Source: Streptococcus thermophilus (GTDB lineage Bacteria; Bacillota; Bacilli; Lactobacillales; Streptococcaceae). Taken from it: a stretch of 64,000 nt of DNA. Made by a program: the position numbers and the translations under genes. The stretch covers positions 248,001 through 312,000 of the forward strand of contig NZ_CP038020.1 in NCBI RefSeq assembly GCF_010120595.1, read 5' to 3'. Positions 39,495 through 47,870 of the stretch are shown one piece after another. The stretch's first letter is position 1. Each line of letters opens with the position of its first letter. A model generated the notes under the pieces. The model was not told the DNA's origin. It worked only from the letters and a program-made list of their open reading frames with translations, and did no database searches.

Positions 39495-39523
39495 ATTATA
39501 CACCGCATGAAAAATAATGTCAA
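39495..39523 (-). promoter_or_regulatory. Consensus promoter of the mcc-like operon
   Basis: TTGACA (39518-39523), 17 bp, TATAAT (39495-39500) on the minus strand: a perfect sigma-A promoter. No operator-like dyad overlaps it. Confidence 0.9.
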
Positions 39524-39619
39524 TTCAAAAAATTCTGAACTTTACTTTTTTTAATTTTTGTTATTTGTTTTTATTTTCATATTGGTTGAATTATATTGTA
39601 TCTAAAGTATTAAAATTGG

Positions 39620-40926
39620 TAGTGTAAAATAAGTTGTGTAAACACAAAAAGGAATAAATCCGTTATAGTAGAGTTGCAAAACATTACTAGAAAGAGATTT
39701 ATTCCTATGACTCAGTTACCACAGAACTACTTAACTTCCTAGCCCAAAAGCAAGATATTGATGAATTTTTCCGTACTTCTCTTGAAACAGCAATGAATGA
39801 TCTGCTTCAAGCAGAGTTATCAGCCTTTTTAGGGTATGAACCTTACGATAAATTAGGCTATAATTCTGGGAATAGTCGTAACGGAAGCTATGCACGGAAA
39901 TTCGAAACCAAATATGGGACTGTTCAGTTGAGTATTCCTAGAGATCGTAATGGGAACTTTAGTCCAGCTTTGCTTCCCGCTTATGGACGTCGAGATGACC
40001 ACTTGGAAGAGATGGTTATCAAACTCTATCAAACCGGTGTAACGACTCGAGAAATTAGTGATATCATCGAGCGAATGTATGGTCATCACTATAGTCCTGC
40101 CACAATTTCTAATATCTCAAAAGCAACTCAGGAGAATGTCGCTACTTTTCATGAGCGAAGCTTAGAAGCCAATTACTCTGTTTTATTTCTTGACGGAACC
40201 TATCTCCCCTTAAGACTTGGAACCGTTAGTAAAGAATGTATTCATATCGCACTTGGCATTACACCAGAAGGACAGAAGGCTGTTCTTGGATATGAAATCG
40301 CCCCAAATGAAAACAATGCTTCTTGGTCCACCCTGTTAGACAAGCTTCAAAACCAAGGAATCCAACAGGTTTCTCTTGTAGTGACCGATGGCTTCAAGGG
40401 GCTTGAAGAGATTATCAATCAGGCTTACCCATTAGCTAAACAACAACGTTGCTTAATTCATATTAGTCGAAATCTAGCTAGTAAAGTGAAACGAGCAGAT
40501 AGAGCGGTTATTCTGGAGCAATTTAAAACGATTTATCGTGCTGAAAATTTAGAAATGGCAGTGCAAGCTTTAGAGGACTTTATCGCCGAATGGAAACCAA
40601 AGTATAGGAAAGTCATGGAAAGTCTGGAGAATACGGATAATCTTTTAACTTTTTATCAGTTTCCCTACCAGATTTGGCATAGCATTTATTCGACAAACCT
40701 CATTGAGTCTCTTAACAAAGAAATCAAACGTCAAACGAAAAAGAAGGTCCTTTTTCCTAACGAGGAGGCTCTGGAACGTTATTTAGTTACCCTGTTTGAA
40801 GATTATAATTTCAAGCAAAATCAACGCATCCATAAAGGGTTTGGCCAATGTGCTGACACACTTGAAAGCTTATTTGATTAACATTCTTCAACTCTACTTG
40901 AGTGTTTACACATAATTATTGACAGT
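39620..40926 (+). mobile_element. IS256-family element (IS1191-like)
   Basis: Terminal repeats are approximate: GTGTAAAATAAGTTGTGTAA on the left and CTGTCAATAATTATGTGTAA reading inward from the right, both leading into AACAC. The element separates the mcc promoter region from the broken FlaR-like copy and has cut the 3' end of that copy. Ends are given to within a few bases. Confidence 0.75.
39707..40881 (+). pseudogene. IS256-family transposase with N-terminal frameshift
   Basis: A Transposase_mut protein with YSVLFLDGTYLPLR (first Asp), LVVTDGFKGLEE (second Asp) and IYSTNLIESLNKEIKR (Glu). The natural start at 39707 reads MTQLPQNY and stops, because one T is missing near 39718; with it restored, the frame would read MTQFTTELLNFLAQKQD and join the long frame. 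Re-initiation at 39793 would lose about 28 residues. Probably inactive, though only one base is at fault. Confidence 0.8.
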
Positions 40927-41425
40927 ATCTCATATAATTGTTTAACTGCTTTTGATTCTTTAAAACTATTGTTTTGTCAGGATACTTTTTTTACAACAAC
41001 TTTAAATTTCGTTACATTCTTTTGTGAACGTCCATCTAATAGAATCCATTTCACAAATTCGAAATCGAATTTTTATTACAATTTTCCGCCATGCTAGGAC
41101 ACGTCTACCCCTTGTATCTTAAATATCGCCTAAAAGCCCGATAGAGACAATTAAATCTGTTAAAGTTGAAATATATAATACAGTCTGCTTCTCTCATACG
41201 TTTTTCATAAAGACAAGTCGAGTAATTACCTTCGATAATCCAACCCTTTTGTGACATAAATTTTGATATATTATCAGTCATTTCATTAACTGTCCGCTCT
41301 TGCCAGTTTGATGTGAAATGAATTTTATCTAAATGAAGTACTTCAGAACTGTAGTGTTGACCTAAAAAACTTGCCAAAGTCGACTTTCCAGAACCACTAT
41401 AGCCAATGATTGCAATTTTCAACAC
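40927..41425 (-). pseudogene. FlaR-like P-loop protein, broken second copy
   Basis: Residues 1-106 match the copy at 36338-36844 closely (GYSGSGKST, HLDKIHF, IIEGNYSTCLYEKRM) up to YLRYKG. After that a frameshift breaks the gene, and the last codons are cut by the IS256-type element. It is followed upstream by the same spacer, hairpin and att core as the first copy, so the whole 650-bp unit is duplicated. Confidence 0.75.
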
Positions 41426-41516
41426 ATGCCTCCTTCTTCAATTCTATTGCTTGACTGATATCATAACATAAAGCAGATATCTTACGAGGCAATAATTCAT
41501 GTTTAAACAAGCAAAA

Positions 41517-41566
41517 AAAGCCTTGTAAATCAAGGCTTTTCCTGTTGTATTTAGATGCCCCCTACA
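41517..41566. repeat. att-like site 2
   Basis: The hairpin AAGCCTTG/CAAGGCTT followed by the core GATGCCCCCTACA at 41554-41566. The sequence from 41490 to 41566 is almost identical to site 1. Confidence 0.75.
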
Positions 41567-42040
41567 TGCATTTTAAAAGTAAATTTCAACTTATATTAGT
41601 CAAAAATCATTGAATTACCAATGGTTTGAAGCACATGTTTTTAACAGTAGCCACTATTTAAAATTGAAAAAGGGACAAATCGGGGACAAAACTTAATAAC
41701 ATAATTTCCCTAACATTAGACACTCCCGACTTTGAAGAGTATCTTTAGTAAGTCACCACATTAAGCCCCCTTTACCATACTCTGTGATGAATGGGAATAA
41801 AATTTCATAAAACTCTCTCACTTAATTTAATTTCAAGTTATTATAAAACACTTTTGAAAACGCTTCAATATTTCCTTTAAATAATGACACTTTTTATTTT
41901 TTCTCTTTATTACAAGTTGAACTAAGTAAAGCAACGCTACAACTTGTCAATCAAACGTGTTAAAATTTTCCCAAGCATTTTCAATACGCTTTTAGGAATA
42001 AGGAGTTATAATAACAGTACCAAAGAGAAAGAGGTCTTTA
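41567..42040. other. Left end of the second element and SDR gene leader
   Basis: GGGACAAA repeats at 41672-41679 and 41683-41690 (11 bp apart) lie 118 bp from att site 2 as candidate integrase arm sites. A cre-like sequence TTGAAAACGCTTCAA at 41854-41868 matches the CcpA consensus at all but one position. No gene was found in the stretch. Confidence 0.45.
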
Positions 42041-42826
42041 ATGTACAAAGAATTAGAGGGAAAAACTGCCGTTGTTACTGGTGGCTCAAAAGGCATTGGT
42101 ACTGCTATCGCTAAACGTTTTGGTACCGAACACATGAATGTTGTTGTCAACTATTTTTCTGACAGTAAAGGAGCTGAAGAAGCTGTTCGCATTATTGAAG
42201 AAGCTGGTGGTAAAGGGGTAGCTGTTCAAGCCAATATTGGTGAGGAATCTGGAGTCAAAAAATTATTGGACCAAGCTCTTGAGTTTTTTGGCAGTATCGA
42301 TGTCTGGGTTAATAATGCAGGCGTGGAGAATCGCAGCGCCACTCATGAATTGAGTTTAGATGATTGGAATCGTATTATAAAAACTAACTTGACTGGTGTG
42401 TTTTTAGGATCTAAGGTTGCTCTTCAATATTTTACTGATAATGAGAGAAAAGGAAATATTATTAACATGTCGTCTGTTCATGAACAGATTCCATGGCCAG
42501 GATTTGCGAATTATGCTGCTTCAAAGGGTGGAGTAAAGCTTTTCACTGAAACGATAGCTATGGAGTACGGAAAACGTAACATACGTGTTAATAATATCGG
42601 TCCCGGAGCTATTAACACCCCTATCAATTCCGATAAATTCTTAGATCCACTCCAATACGAAGAAACTGCTAGGATGGTTCCAATGCATCGTATCGGGAAA
42701 CCTGAAGAAGTCGCTGCAGCTGCTGCATGGTTAGCTTCGGATGAATCAAGCTATGTCACTGGTATTACACTATTTGTTGATGGTGGCATGACACTTTATC
42801 CCGCTTTTCAAGATGGTAAAGGGTAA
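42041..42826 (+). CDS. Short-chain dehydrogenase (glucose 1-dehydrogenase type)
   Basis: 261 aa classical SDR: cofactor motif TGGSKGIG at about 13-20, NNAG, the catalytic Ser in NMSSVHE and Tyr/Lys in YAASKGG, and the C-terminal [14 protein letters not shown]. The closest type I recognise is glucose 1-dehydrogenase, which oxidises beta-D-glucose with NAD(P)+, but substrate cannot be read from sequence. It stands with a DUF4649 gene in the second element between att sites 2 and 3; a cre-like site upstream hints at carbon control. Confidence 0.85.
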   Translation: MYKELEGKTAVVTGGSKGIGTAIAKRFGTEHMNVVVNYFSDSKGAEEAVRIIEEAGGKGVAVQANIGEESGVKKLLDQALEFFGSIDVWVNNAGVENRSATHELSLDDWNRIIKTNLTGVFLGSKVALQYFTDNERKGNIINMSSVHEQIPWPGFANYAASKGGVKLFTETIAMEYGKRNIRVNNIGPGAINTPINSDKFLDPLQYEETARMVPMHRIGKPEEVAAAAAWLASDESSYVTGITLFVDGGMTLYPAFQDGKG

Positions 42827-42917
42827 TTTGTTTTATCTTTAGATATATCAGTTATTTTCTTTGACAGATATAATCTCTGGTATTAAAATCTTGGAATAAA
42901 GAAAGAGGGGCAAAAAT

Positions 42918-43142
42918 ATGATTGAAATTACTTATCTTGATTCTGCAAAACAAGAAAGAGTTGTTCGTTTTAACAGTTATGATGAATTTGAGCAATCTCA
43001 ACATGCTTGTCTAATTGGTGTGGCAGACTATTATCCTGTCCAAAAATTAACCTATAATGGCTACGATTTAGACTATCATGGAACCTACGGTGATATTTTC
43101 TTTTTCCTCATGAAACAGGATTTGAGTCAATATAAAAAATAG
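42918..43142 (+). CDS. DUF4649 family protein
   Basis: 74 aa acidic protein, MIEITYLDSAKQERVVRFNS and DYYPVQKLTYNGYDL; I recognise it as the streptococcal DUF4649 family, function unknown. GAGGGG ribosome site before the ATG; 91 bp after the SDR gene and probably cotranscribed. A strong terminator follows. Confidence 0.7.
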   Translation: MIEITYLDSAKQERVVRFNSYDEFEQSQHACLIGVADYYPVQKLTYNGYDLDYHGTYGDIFFFLMKQDLSQYKK

Positions 43143-43179
43143 AAACTATAAATCGAACCACTAGGATTTATAGGAATCT

Positions 43180-43215
43180 AAAAAAGCTATCACAACAACC
43201 AGTGATAGCTTTTTT
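43180..43215 (+). terminator. Terminator after the DUF4649 gene
   Basis: AAAAAAGCTATCAC and GTGATAGCTTTTTT form a perfect 14-bp stem. Confidence 0.88.
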
Positions 43216-43283
43216 GATTTTATTTTTGAATCCTAATATCTTATCTTTTTTGTCTCGATAATTGCTCCCTGAACAGTCTTTCC

Positions 43284-43310
43284 GTCACCCACTACAGTTG
43301 ACAAAGAGCC
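43284..43310. mobile_element. Solo right end of an IS1193-like element
   Basis: The 27 bases GTCACCCACTACAG...AGAGCC are identical to the right terminal repeats of the two IS1193-like copies, with no transposase next to them. A scar from a deletion or excision. Confidence 0.8.
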
Positions 43311-43318
43311 AAAAATGT

Positions 43319-43407
43319 GGGACAAATGGTGGGACAAACTTCATTTAAACAAGCAAAAAAGCCTTGTAAACCAAGGCTTTTACTGTTGAAATTAGATGCC
43401 CCCTACA
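43319..43407. repeat. att-like site 3 with arm repeats
   Basis: GGGACAAA at 43319 and 43331 (12 bp apart), then the hairpin AAGCCTTG/CAAGGCTT (about 43359-43379) and the core GATGCCCCCTACA (43395-43407). It is laid out like the right end next to tRNA-Lys, so it looks like the right end of the second element joined to the left end of the third. Confidence 0.7.
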
Positions 43408-43734
43408 TGAATTTGTATGAATTTTTCATATTGAAAATAATCAAAAATGTTGAAATATAAGTTATTTTTAGAAGATACTTGGAGCATTTTTAAATATAAT
43501 TATTTCAAAATGGGGCAAAAGTGGGGCAAAAACGAATGACTCATAAAGGTTTCCAACTTGCTTTGAAAACCAGGCTTGAAAAAGGCTCGTAAAGCATCGA
43601 AATTTAGTAAACGTTAAAACTGATTTACACTTATTGAAAGCATTTCGTATCCAAAATACGGGATTCTTTTTCCATAAAATCAAGAGAGGTTGGGCAAAAA
43701 CTACAAGTTTACCCTTCTGATTAAAATTTTAATA

Positions 43735-43790
43735 ACCAAAAATAGCTTGGAATCAACGTTTATAATGACGCAATTCTAAGCTATTTTTTA
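43735..43790 (-). terminator. Terminator of the shp transcript
   Basis: On the minus strand AATAGCTTAGAAT pairs with ATTCCAAGCTATT around about 18 nt and is followed by TTT. It lies about 40 bp past the shp stop. Confidence 0.6.
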
Positions 43791-43827
43791 TTTTTAAGGT
43801 TTCTTGCCTAATCTCTTTATCATTTGG

Positions 43828-43899
43828 CTAACCTACTCCGATAACGATAATACCTTCAAGTATTACAAACAACAAACTAAACAATGCTTTTTTATTCAT
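43828..43899 (-). CDS. shp: Short hydrophobic pheromone precursor (SHP)
   Basis: A 23-codon gene divergent from rgg. The peptide starts MNKKALFSLLFVIL and ends EGIIVIGVG. Streptococcal SHPs have exactly this plan: a few lysines, a hydrophobic stretch, and a C-terminal Glu/Asp-initiated pheromone of 8-9 residues (EGIIVIVVG is a well-known relative). The start follows AAAGAGG. The mature pheromone is expected to be exported and trimmed (Eep and PptAB in related systems), re-imported by the Ami/Opp permease, and bound by the neighbouring Rgg. The precursor is too short to be found by length-filtered gene callers. Confidence 0.9.
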   Translation of the reverse strand: MNKKALFSLLFVILEGIIVIGVG

Positions 43900-43926
43900 G
43901 GTAAATACCTCTTTTCGTTTTCTTAT

Positions 43927-43976
43927 ATGATATAATATTTTTAATATTTGTGAAGAAATTTCCCTTATAAGCAATT
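43927..43976 (-). promoter_or_regulatory. shp promoter with Rgg-box candidate
   Basis: The 18-mer AATTGCTTATAAGGGAAA (minus strand, 43976 to 43959) differs by one base from the one before the sactipeptide precursor. A -10 like TATCAT (43927-43932) lies 32 bp from the GGG start, against 31 bp in the other promoter. No good -35 exists in either, as expected for activator-dependent promoters. Confidence 0.75.
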
Positions 43977-43991
43977 TAGGAGGTGACTAGA

Positions 43992-44852
43992 ATGAAATAT
44001 GGAAAAATTTTTAAAAAATTTAGAGAATCTCGAGGTTTATCTTTAAAAAATGTTGCAAAATCAGGTCTTTCAAGTTCCCATCTCTCAAGATTTGAAAATG
44101 ATGAGGCTGATTTAACCATCAGCAAATTTTTTTTAGCGTTAGATGCAATACATATGCCTATCGAAGAATTTGTTTACGCTGTACGTGATTTCCGCAGAGA
44201 TGACTTTAATGAACTTTTAGAAAAGATTCGGTATTTAGTATCAAATCGTGATATAGACGGAATGAAAAAGCTATTAATTAGCCAAATGGAAAAGAAGGAT
44301 AAAAAGGAACCTTTCGCTTCATTTAACACAATTTTGATTAAAATAAGATTACAGGATTTATCAGGAGAAACTTATGTAACAGACCAAGAGATTGTTACTA
44401 TCAGTGATTACTTGTTTTCTGCGGAATACTGGGGTTATTATGAATTGCTACTGTTTATGAATACAATAGACGCTTTTAATCGTAACACAATGATGATTTT
44501 AGCCAAAGAAATGTGTCATCGTTCGGATTTTTATAGAGATATTCCAAATAATAGACGTTTATTGGCAACTATGTTGCTCAATGCTTATATCACCTGTATT
44601 GAACGCAATGAATGGATGGACGCTCTTTATTTTGAAAAACAGCTAAAATATTGTAACTTTTCAGAGACTGAAATGTATGAAAAACTAGTGCTCCATTATG
44701 CTAATAATTTATATGATCTAAAGAAAAATAATAATCGACATGCTGTTTTGGAAATGAGAAAATGTATTGCTGCCACGAAATTGGTAGATAGCAATCAAAT
44801 AGCTATAAAATTTGAAAATTATTTACAAAAAGTATTAGATGACATGAGGTGA
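43992..44852 (+). CDS. rgg: Rgg-family transcriptional regulator
   Basis: 286 aa from the ATG at 43992, which has AGGAGGTG seven bases upstream; the GTG nine bases earlier overlaps that site. An XRE-type HTH (residues 5-60, GLSLKNVAKSGLSSSHLSRF) is followed by a helical Rgg C-terminal domain of TPR-like repeats that binds pheromone. Divergent shp and the shared promoter motif show it is the receptor and, by analogy with Rgg1358/Rgg2, an activator. Its stop codon overlaps the start of the motif for the next promoter. Confidence 0.9.
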   Translation: MKYGKIFKKFRESRGLSLKNVAKSGLSSSHLSRFENDEADLTISKFFLALDAIHMPIEEFVYAVRDFRRDDFNELLEKIRYLVSNRDIDGMKKLLISQMEKKDKKEPFASFNTILIKIRLQDLSGETYVTDQEIVTISDYLFSAEYWGYYELLLFMNTIDAFNRNTMMILAKEMCHRSDFYRDIPNNRRLLATMLLNAYITCIERNEWMDALYFEKQLKYCNFSETEMYEKLVLHYANNLYDLKKNNNRHAVLEMRKCIAATKLVDSNQIAIKFENYLQKVLDDMR

Positions 44853-44900
44853 ATTGCGTATAAGGGAAAATATTATCCTCTTCTGATAAGGTTATATAAT
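44852..44900 (+). promoter_or_regulatory. Sactipeptide operon promoter with Rgg-box candidate
   Basis: AATTGCGTATAAGGGAAA (44852-44869), then TATAAT (44895-44900) with a weak -35. The motif begins on the last base of the rgg stop codon. It matches the shp promoter at 17 of 18 positions. Confidence 0.8.
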
Positions 44901-44929
44901 GAAACTATCAAATAAAGGAGGTAAAAACC

Positions 44930-45037
44930 ATGGAAAAACTTCAGGTGATTGACCTTGAAGAACTTTTAGAGTTTGATCAAGGGTATGTAATTAATGCTAG
45001 CTGTGGTCCAAGTCATTCTTGTGGCGGTGGTCGATAG
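44930..45037 (+). CDS. gggA: Streptosactin-type (GGG family) sactipeptide precursor
   Basis: 35 aa: leader MEKLQVIDLEELLEFDQGYV and C-terminal core region INASCGPSHSCGGGR. The two cysteines separated by five residues, with Ser/Asn/Gly acceptors near them, and the GGG-Arg tail match the precursor of streptosactin, a sactipeptide with two small alpha-thioether rings described from S. thermophilus that kills sibling cells. AAAGGAGG ribosome site. Its stop overlaps an upstream extension of the radical SAM frame, which is not used. The assignment to streptosactin is from memory and should be confirmed by sequence identity. Confidence 0.88.
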   Translation: MEKLQVIDLEELLEFDQGYVINASCGPSHSCGGGR

Positions 45038-45045
45038 CTTCTTCC

Positions 45046-45077
45046 GAGATGAGGAGTGATTCCTCATCTCAGTTTTT
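45046..45077 (+). terminator. Attenuator between precursor and radical SAM gene
   Basis: GAGATGAGGA (45046-45055) and TCCTCATCTC (45061-45070) form a perfect 10-bp stem with a 5-nt loop, followed by AGTTTTTAG. Partial termination would keep precursor mRNA in excess over enzyme mRNA. Confidence 0.8.
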
Positions 45078-45093
45078 AGTCTGGAGGATAATT

Positions 45094-46293
45094 ATGATAA
45101 AGACAATAGAAACAGATATAGGAACATATTATTTTGATTCTGTTAATTTTACTTTATCTTTGTCACCTATTTCAAAACAAAGTTCACCAACTCTAGATTC
45201 TGTTGAAGATGGTGTATTAAAAAAAGTAGTTATAAATATTTCTAATAGTTGTAATTTATCTTGTTCGTATTGTTATGCAGATGGTGGTAACTATGGTATG
45301 GATAATCGTATTATGGATTTAACTACTGCTGATAATATTATCCAAGAGATAGCAAGTAAAGGAGTTACACAAATCAACCGTCTCATACTTTTCGGGGGAG
45401 AACCTTTTTTAAATATAGAATTATTTATATATTTTATAGAAAAATTATCTACATTATTAAATGTAGTGAAAATTGAAACAGTTACTAATGGTACTGTTTT
45501 AAATAAGCGTGTTAAAGAAATGCTTGTTAAATTTCATCCTTATTTAACCATAAGTTTAGATGGACCAGAAATTGTTCATGATAGACTCAGAGGAAGAGGG
45601 AGCCATCGAAAAACATTACGTTTTATTAATTATTTAAAGAATATTGATTATGAAAATTTTGAAATAGCCTCGACATATACTAGACTTCATCAAAAAAATG
45701 GTCTAAGTAGAGAAGATATCTTTCAATATTTTACTGATATGGATGTGCATTTTAATATAAATGATGTTTTTACTAAAAATAAAGTGCTAATTGTGAAAGA
45801 AATGGAAAAAAGTTTGGCTGAAAGAAAACAGTTCATAGATAAATCCATTCAACATGTAATCAACAACAATGAGAAGGCATTTATCAGTCCTATTTTATAT
45901 GATGTATTAATATCAATGATATACAAGAGTACGAATCGTACATTTTGTGATGATATTGACCCTTCGAATACATTAACTTATGATGTAGATGGTAGTAAGA
46001 AACTATGTTTCAGATTTTGGGGAACTCACAACAGTCCTAAAGCGGAATCATTTAACAACAAAGATAACTTTGAAAAGTGTAAAAACTGCTGGTGTAGAGG
46101 TATGTGCTTGGAATGCGTTGCCAATGTTATTGATGGATATTCTTCTGTAATTAGTGAAGATGGGGAATTTCTTGAATGCTCTAAACCAGAACTGATGGAA
46201 TACTGTATTAAACAGATTATATATTTATCCAAGGACAGAGAAAAATTATCTAGGTTGGTAAATAATTTTAGGGGGTTTATACGCTATGCTTAG
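45094..46293 (+). CDS. gggB: Radical SAM/SPASM sactisynthase
   Basis: 399 aa from the ATG at 45094, preceded by CTGGAGG; a longer in-frame extension to 45019 overlaps the precursor and has no ribosome site. The radical SAM motif CNLSCSYC (C53, C57, C60) binds the cluster that cleaves SAM, GGEPF follows, and the C-terminal region has the many cysteines of a SPASM/auxiliary-cluster domain (CDD, CFRF, CKNCWCRGMCLEC, CSKPE). The enzyme should form Cys-S to C-alpha bonds in the precursor core. The last 8 bp overlap the transporter gene. Confidence 0.92.
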   Translation: MIKTIETDIGTYYFDSVNFTLSLSPISKQSSPTLDSVEDGVLKKVVINISNSCNLSCSYCYADGGNYGMDNRIMDLTTADNIIQEIASKGVTQINRLILFGGEPFLNIELFIYFIEKLSTLLNVVKIETVTNGTVLNKRVKEMLVKFHPYLTISLDGPEIVHDRLRGRGSHRKTLRFINYLKNIDYENFEIASTYTRLHQKNGLSREDIFQYFTDMDVHFNINDVFTKNKVLIVKEMEKSLAERKQFIDKSIQHVINNNEKAFISPILYDVLISMIYKSTNRTFCDDIDPSNTLTYDVDGSKKLCFRFWGTHNSPKAESFNNKDNFEKCKNCWCRGMCLECVANVIDGYSSVISEDGEFLECSKPELMEYCIKQIIYLSKDREKLSRLVNNFRGFIRYA

Positions 46294-47827
46294 GAGTTAT
46301 GTAACGAAAAAACATCTCACCTTCTATTTTCTAGCCATCGTCATCACTTGGTTAGAGGCCATTATCACCCCTGCCCTTATCCAGTATATCGTCGCTAGTT
46401 TTACCAACCGCCAGTTGCATCTCCTCTGGCAGATTTTGCTCTGGGGGATTGGGGGCAATCTGGTGCTTGTCCTGGGCTTGGCTGGGAAGCGCTATTACTA
46501 TGCTCGTTTGATGACTGACTTTAAGGTTGGGATAAAACGCGCTATTTTTCGGACTTTTTTATACAGCCGTCAGATTCCTGATGAGGAGGTGCTGTCTGAT
46601 CTGGAAAATGATGTCCAACAGTTGGAAAATAGCTATATAGAGCCGACCGTCATTATCGTATCCTCGCTAGGTTTTACAGTCGTTTCCATCGCATATGCCC
46701 TCTGGACCAATTTCTATCTGGGGTTATTGTTTATCATCTTTTACTCGGTACCAGTTTTGTGTAGCGGACTGGGTTCGAAGCGTTTGGATGGGATTGCGGA
46801 GCAAAAATCCCTGGCAAATCAGAATTATATCGCCCGTGTCAACAATATGATTGCAGGTGTTGCTCCTATTCGTCATTATCAGGGCCAGAATTTGTTTTTC
46901 AAGAGATTTTCTAAAGACCTAGAACAGGCGTTGCAAGAAGAAGTGTCCTACGAAAAGCAACGGTCACTGAACAGTTTATTTATCAACAGTATAGATGCAT
47001 TTTGCTCTGTGGCGCCCATTGTGATTGGCGGATTCATGACCTACCAGAACTACCTTTCTGCGGCTAGTTTTGTCGGCATTTATCTGGTCTCCCACAACAT
47101 CGGCTACCAGTTTCAAGAACTGTCCTACTTTATCAATACCCGCAAGTCTGCCAAGTCCCTCTGCGATAAGTATCAAGACTTGTTTGGAAATAAGTTGGCT
47201 ACTGACAGCATATTTGACCAATCTGTCTTTCCTATCCAGTTGGAGCAGGTCAGTGTGGAGAAGGATGGGGAGACCATTCTAGCTCCTTGTGATCTGACTA
47301 TCCACGCTGGGGAAAAGATTGCTATCATCGGAGAAAGCGGAGCGGGCAAAACCACCCTGCTCAACATCCTATACGGGGAAATCCATCCTAGTCAGGGGCA
47401 AATTCGTTATCAAGGACGGGAACTAACCAGCTGTCAACTCTATCAGGCTGGTGCCTATATCTTGCAATCTAGTCATGTTTTTGACGATTTATCTGTGGAG
47501 GAAAACATCGCTCTGGGACAGGAAATTGACCAGCAAAAAATGGATAACATCTTGCAAGAAACAGGGCTCCTCAGCCTAAAAGGCAAGGTACCCAGCAACC
47601 AAACTTTATCAGGCGGTGAAAAACAGCGCCTTGAAATCGCCCGTGCTCTCTATCACAAGCGACAGTTTATCCTAGCAGATGAGGTCAAGGCTAACCTGGA
47701 CGCCAAAAATCAAGAAAAAATCAACCAGCTGCTCTTTTCACTTCCTCAAGCTGTGGTGGAGGTCATTCACCACTACACCAAGGAAGACTTGAAGCGCTAT
47801 GATAAAGTGATTCATTTGAAAAAGTAG
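46286..47827 (+). CDS. gggC: ABC transporter, fused membrane and ATPase domains
   Basis: 513 aa: about six membrane helices in the first 300 residues, then an ATPase domain with Walker A GESGAGKTT, signature LSGGEKQR and a modified Walker B ILADEV. There is no C39 peptidase domain, so leader removal must happen otherwise. By position it exports the sactipeptide and may provide immunity. GC content is visibly higher (near half) than in the AT-rich gggB right before it, which suggests separate ancestry joined at the 8-bp overlap. The Walker B Asp-Glu pair is replaced by Asp-Glu-Val-Lys order typical of exporters of this small family; activity is assumed. Confidence 0.85.
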   Translation: MLRSYVTKKHLTFYFLAIVITWLEAIITPALIQYIVASFTNRQLHLLWQILLWGIGGNLVLVLGLAGKRYYYARLMTDFKVGIKRAIFRTFLYSRQIPDEEVLSDLENDVQQLENSYIEPTVIIVSSLGFTVVSIAYALWTNFYLGLLFIIFYSVPVLCSGLGSKRLDGIAEQKSLANQNYIARVNNMIAGVAPIRHYQGQNLFFKRFSKDLEQALQEEVSYEKQRSLNSLFINSIDAFCSVAPIVIGGFMTYQNYLSAASFVGIYLVSHNIGYQFQELSYFINTRKSAKSLCDKYQDLFGNKLATDSIFDQSVFPIQLEQVSVEKDGETILAPCDLTIHAGEKIAIIGESGAGKTTLLNILYGEIHPSQGQIRYQGRELTSCQLYQAGAYILQSSHVFDDLSVEENIALGQEIDQQKMDNILQETGLLSLKGKVPSNQTLSGGEKQRLEIARALYHKRQFILADEVKANLDAKNQEKINQLLFSLPQAVVEVIHHYTKEDLKRYDKVIHLKK

Positions 47828-47870
47828 TTATGCCAATAGTGTCTATAGACAAATTGTATATCTGAAAGGC

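Noticed and set aside
43468-43683. 71-codon frame on the minus strand at the left end of the third element
   Set aside because: No ribosome site, and it covers the arm repeats near the att core. Composition looks random.
45019-45093. N-terminal extension of the radical SAM frame overlapping the precursor gene
   Set aside because: It has no ribosome site, runs through the precursor stop and the attenuator hairpin, and the ATG at 45094 behind GGAGG gives a normal family start.
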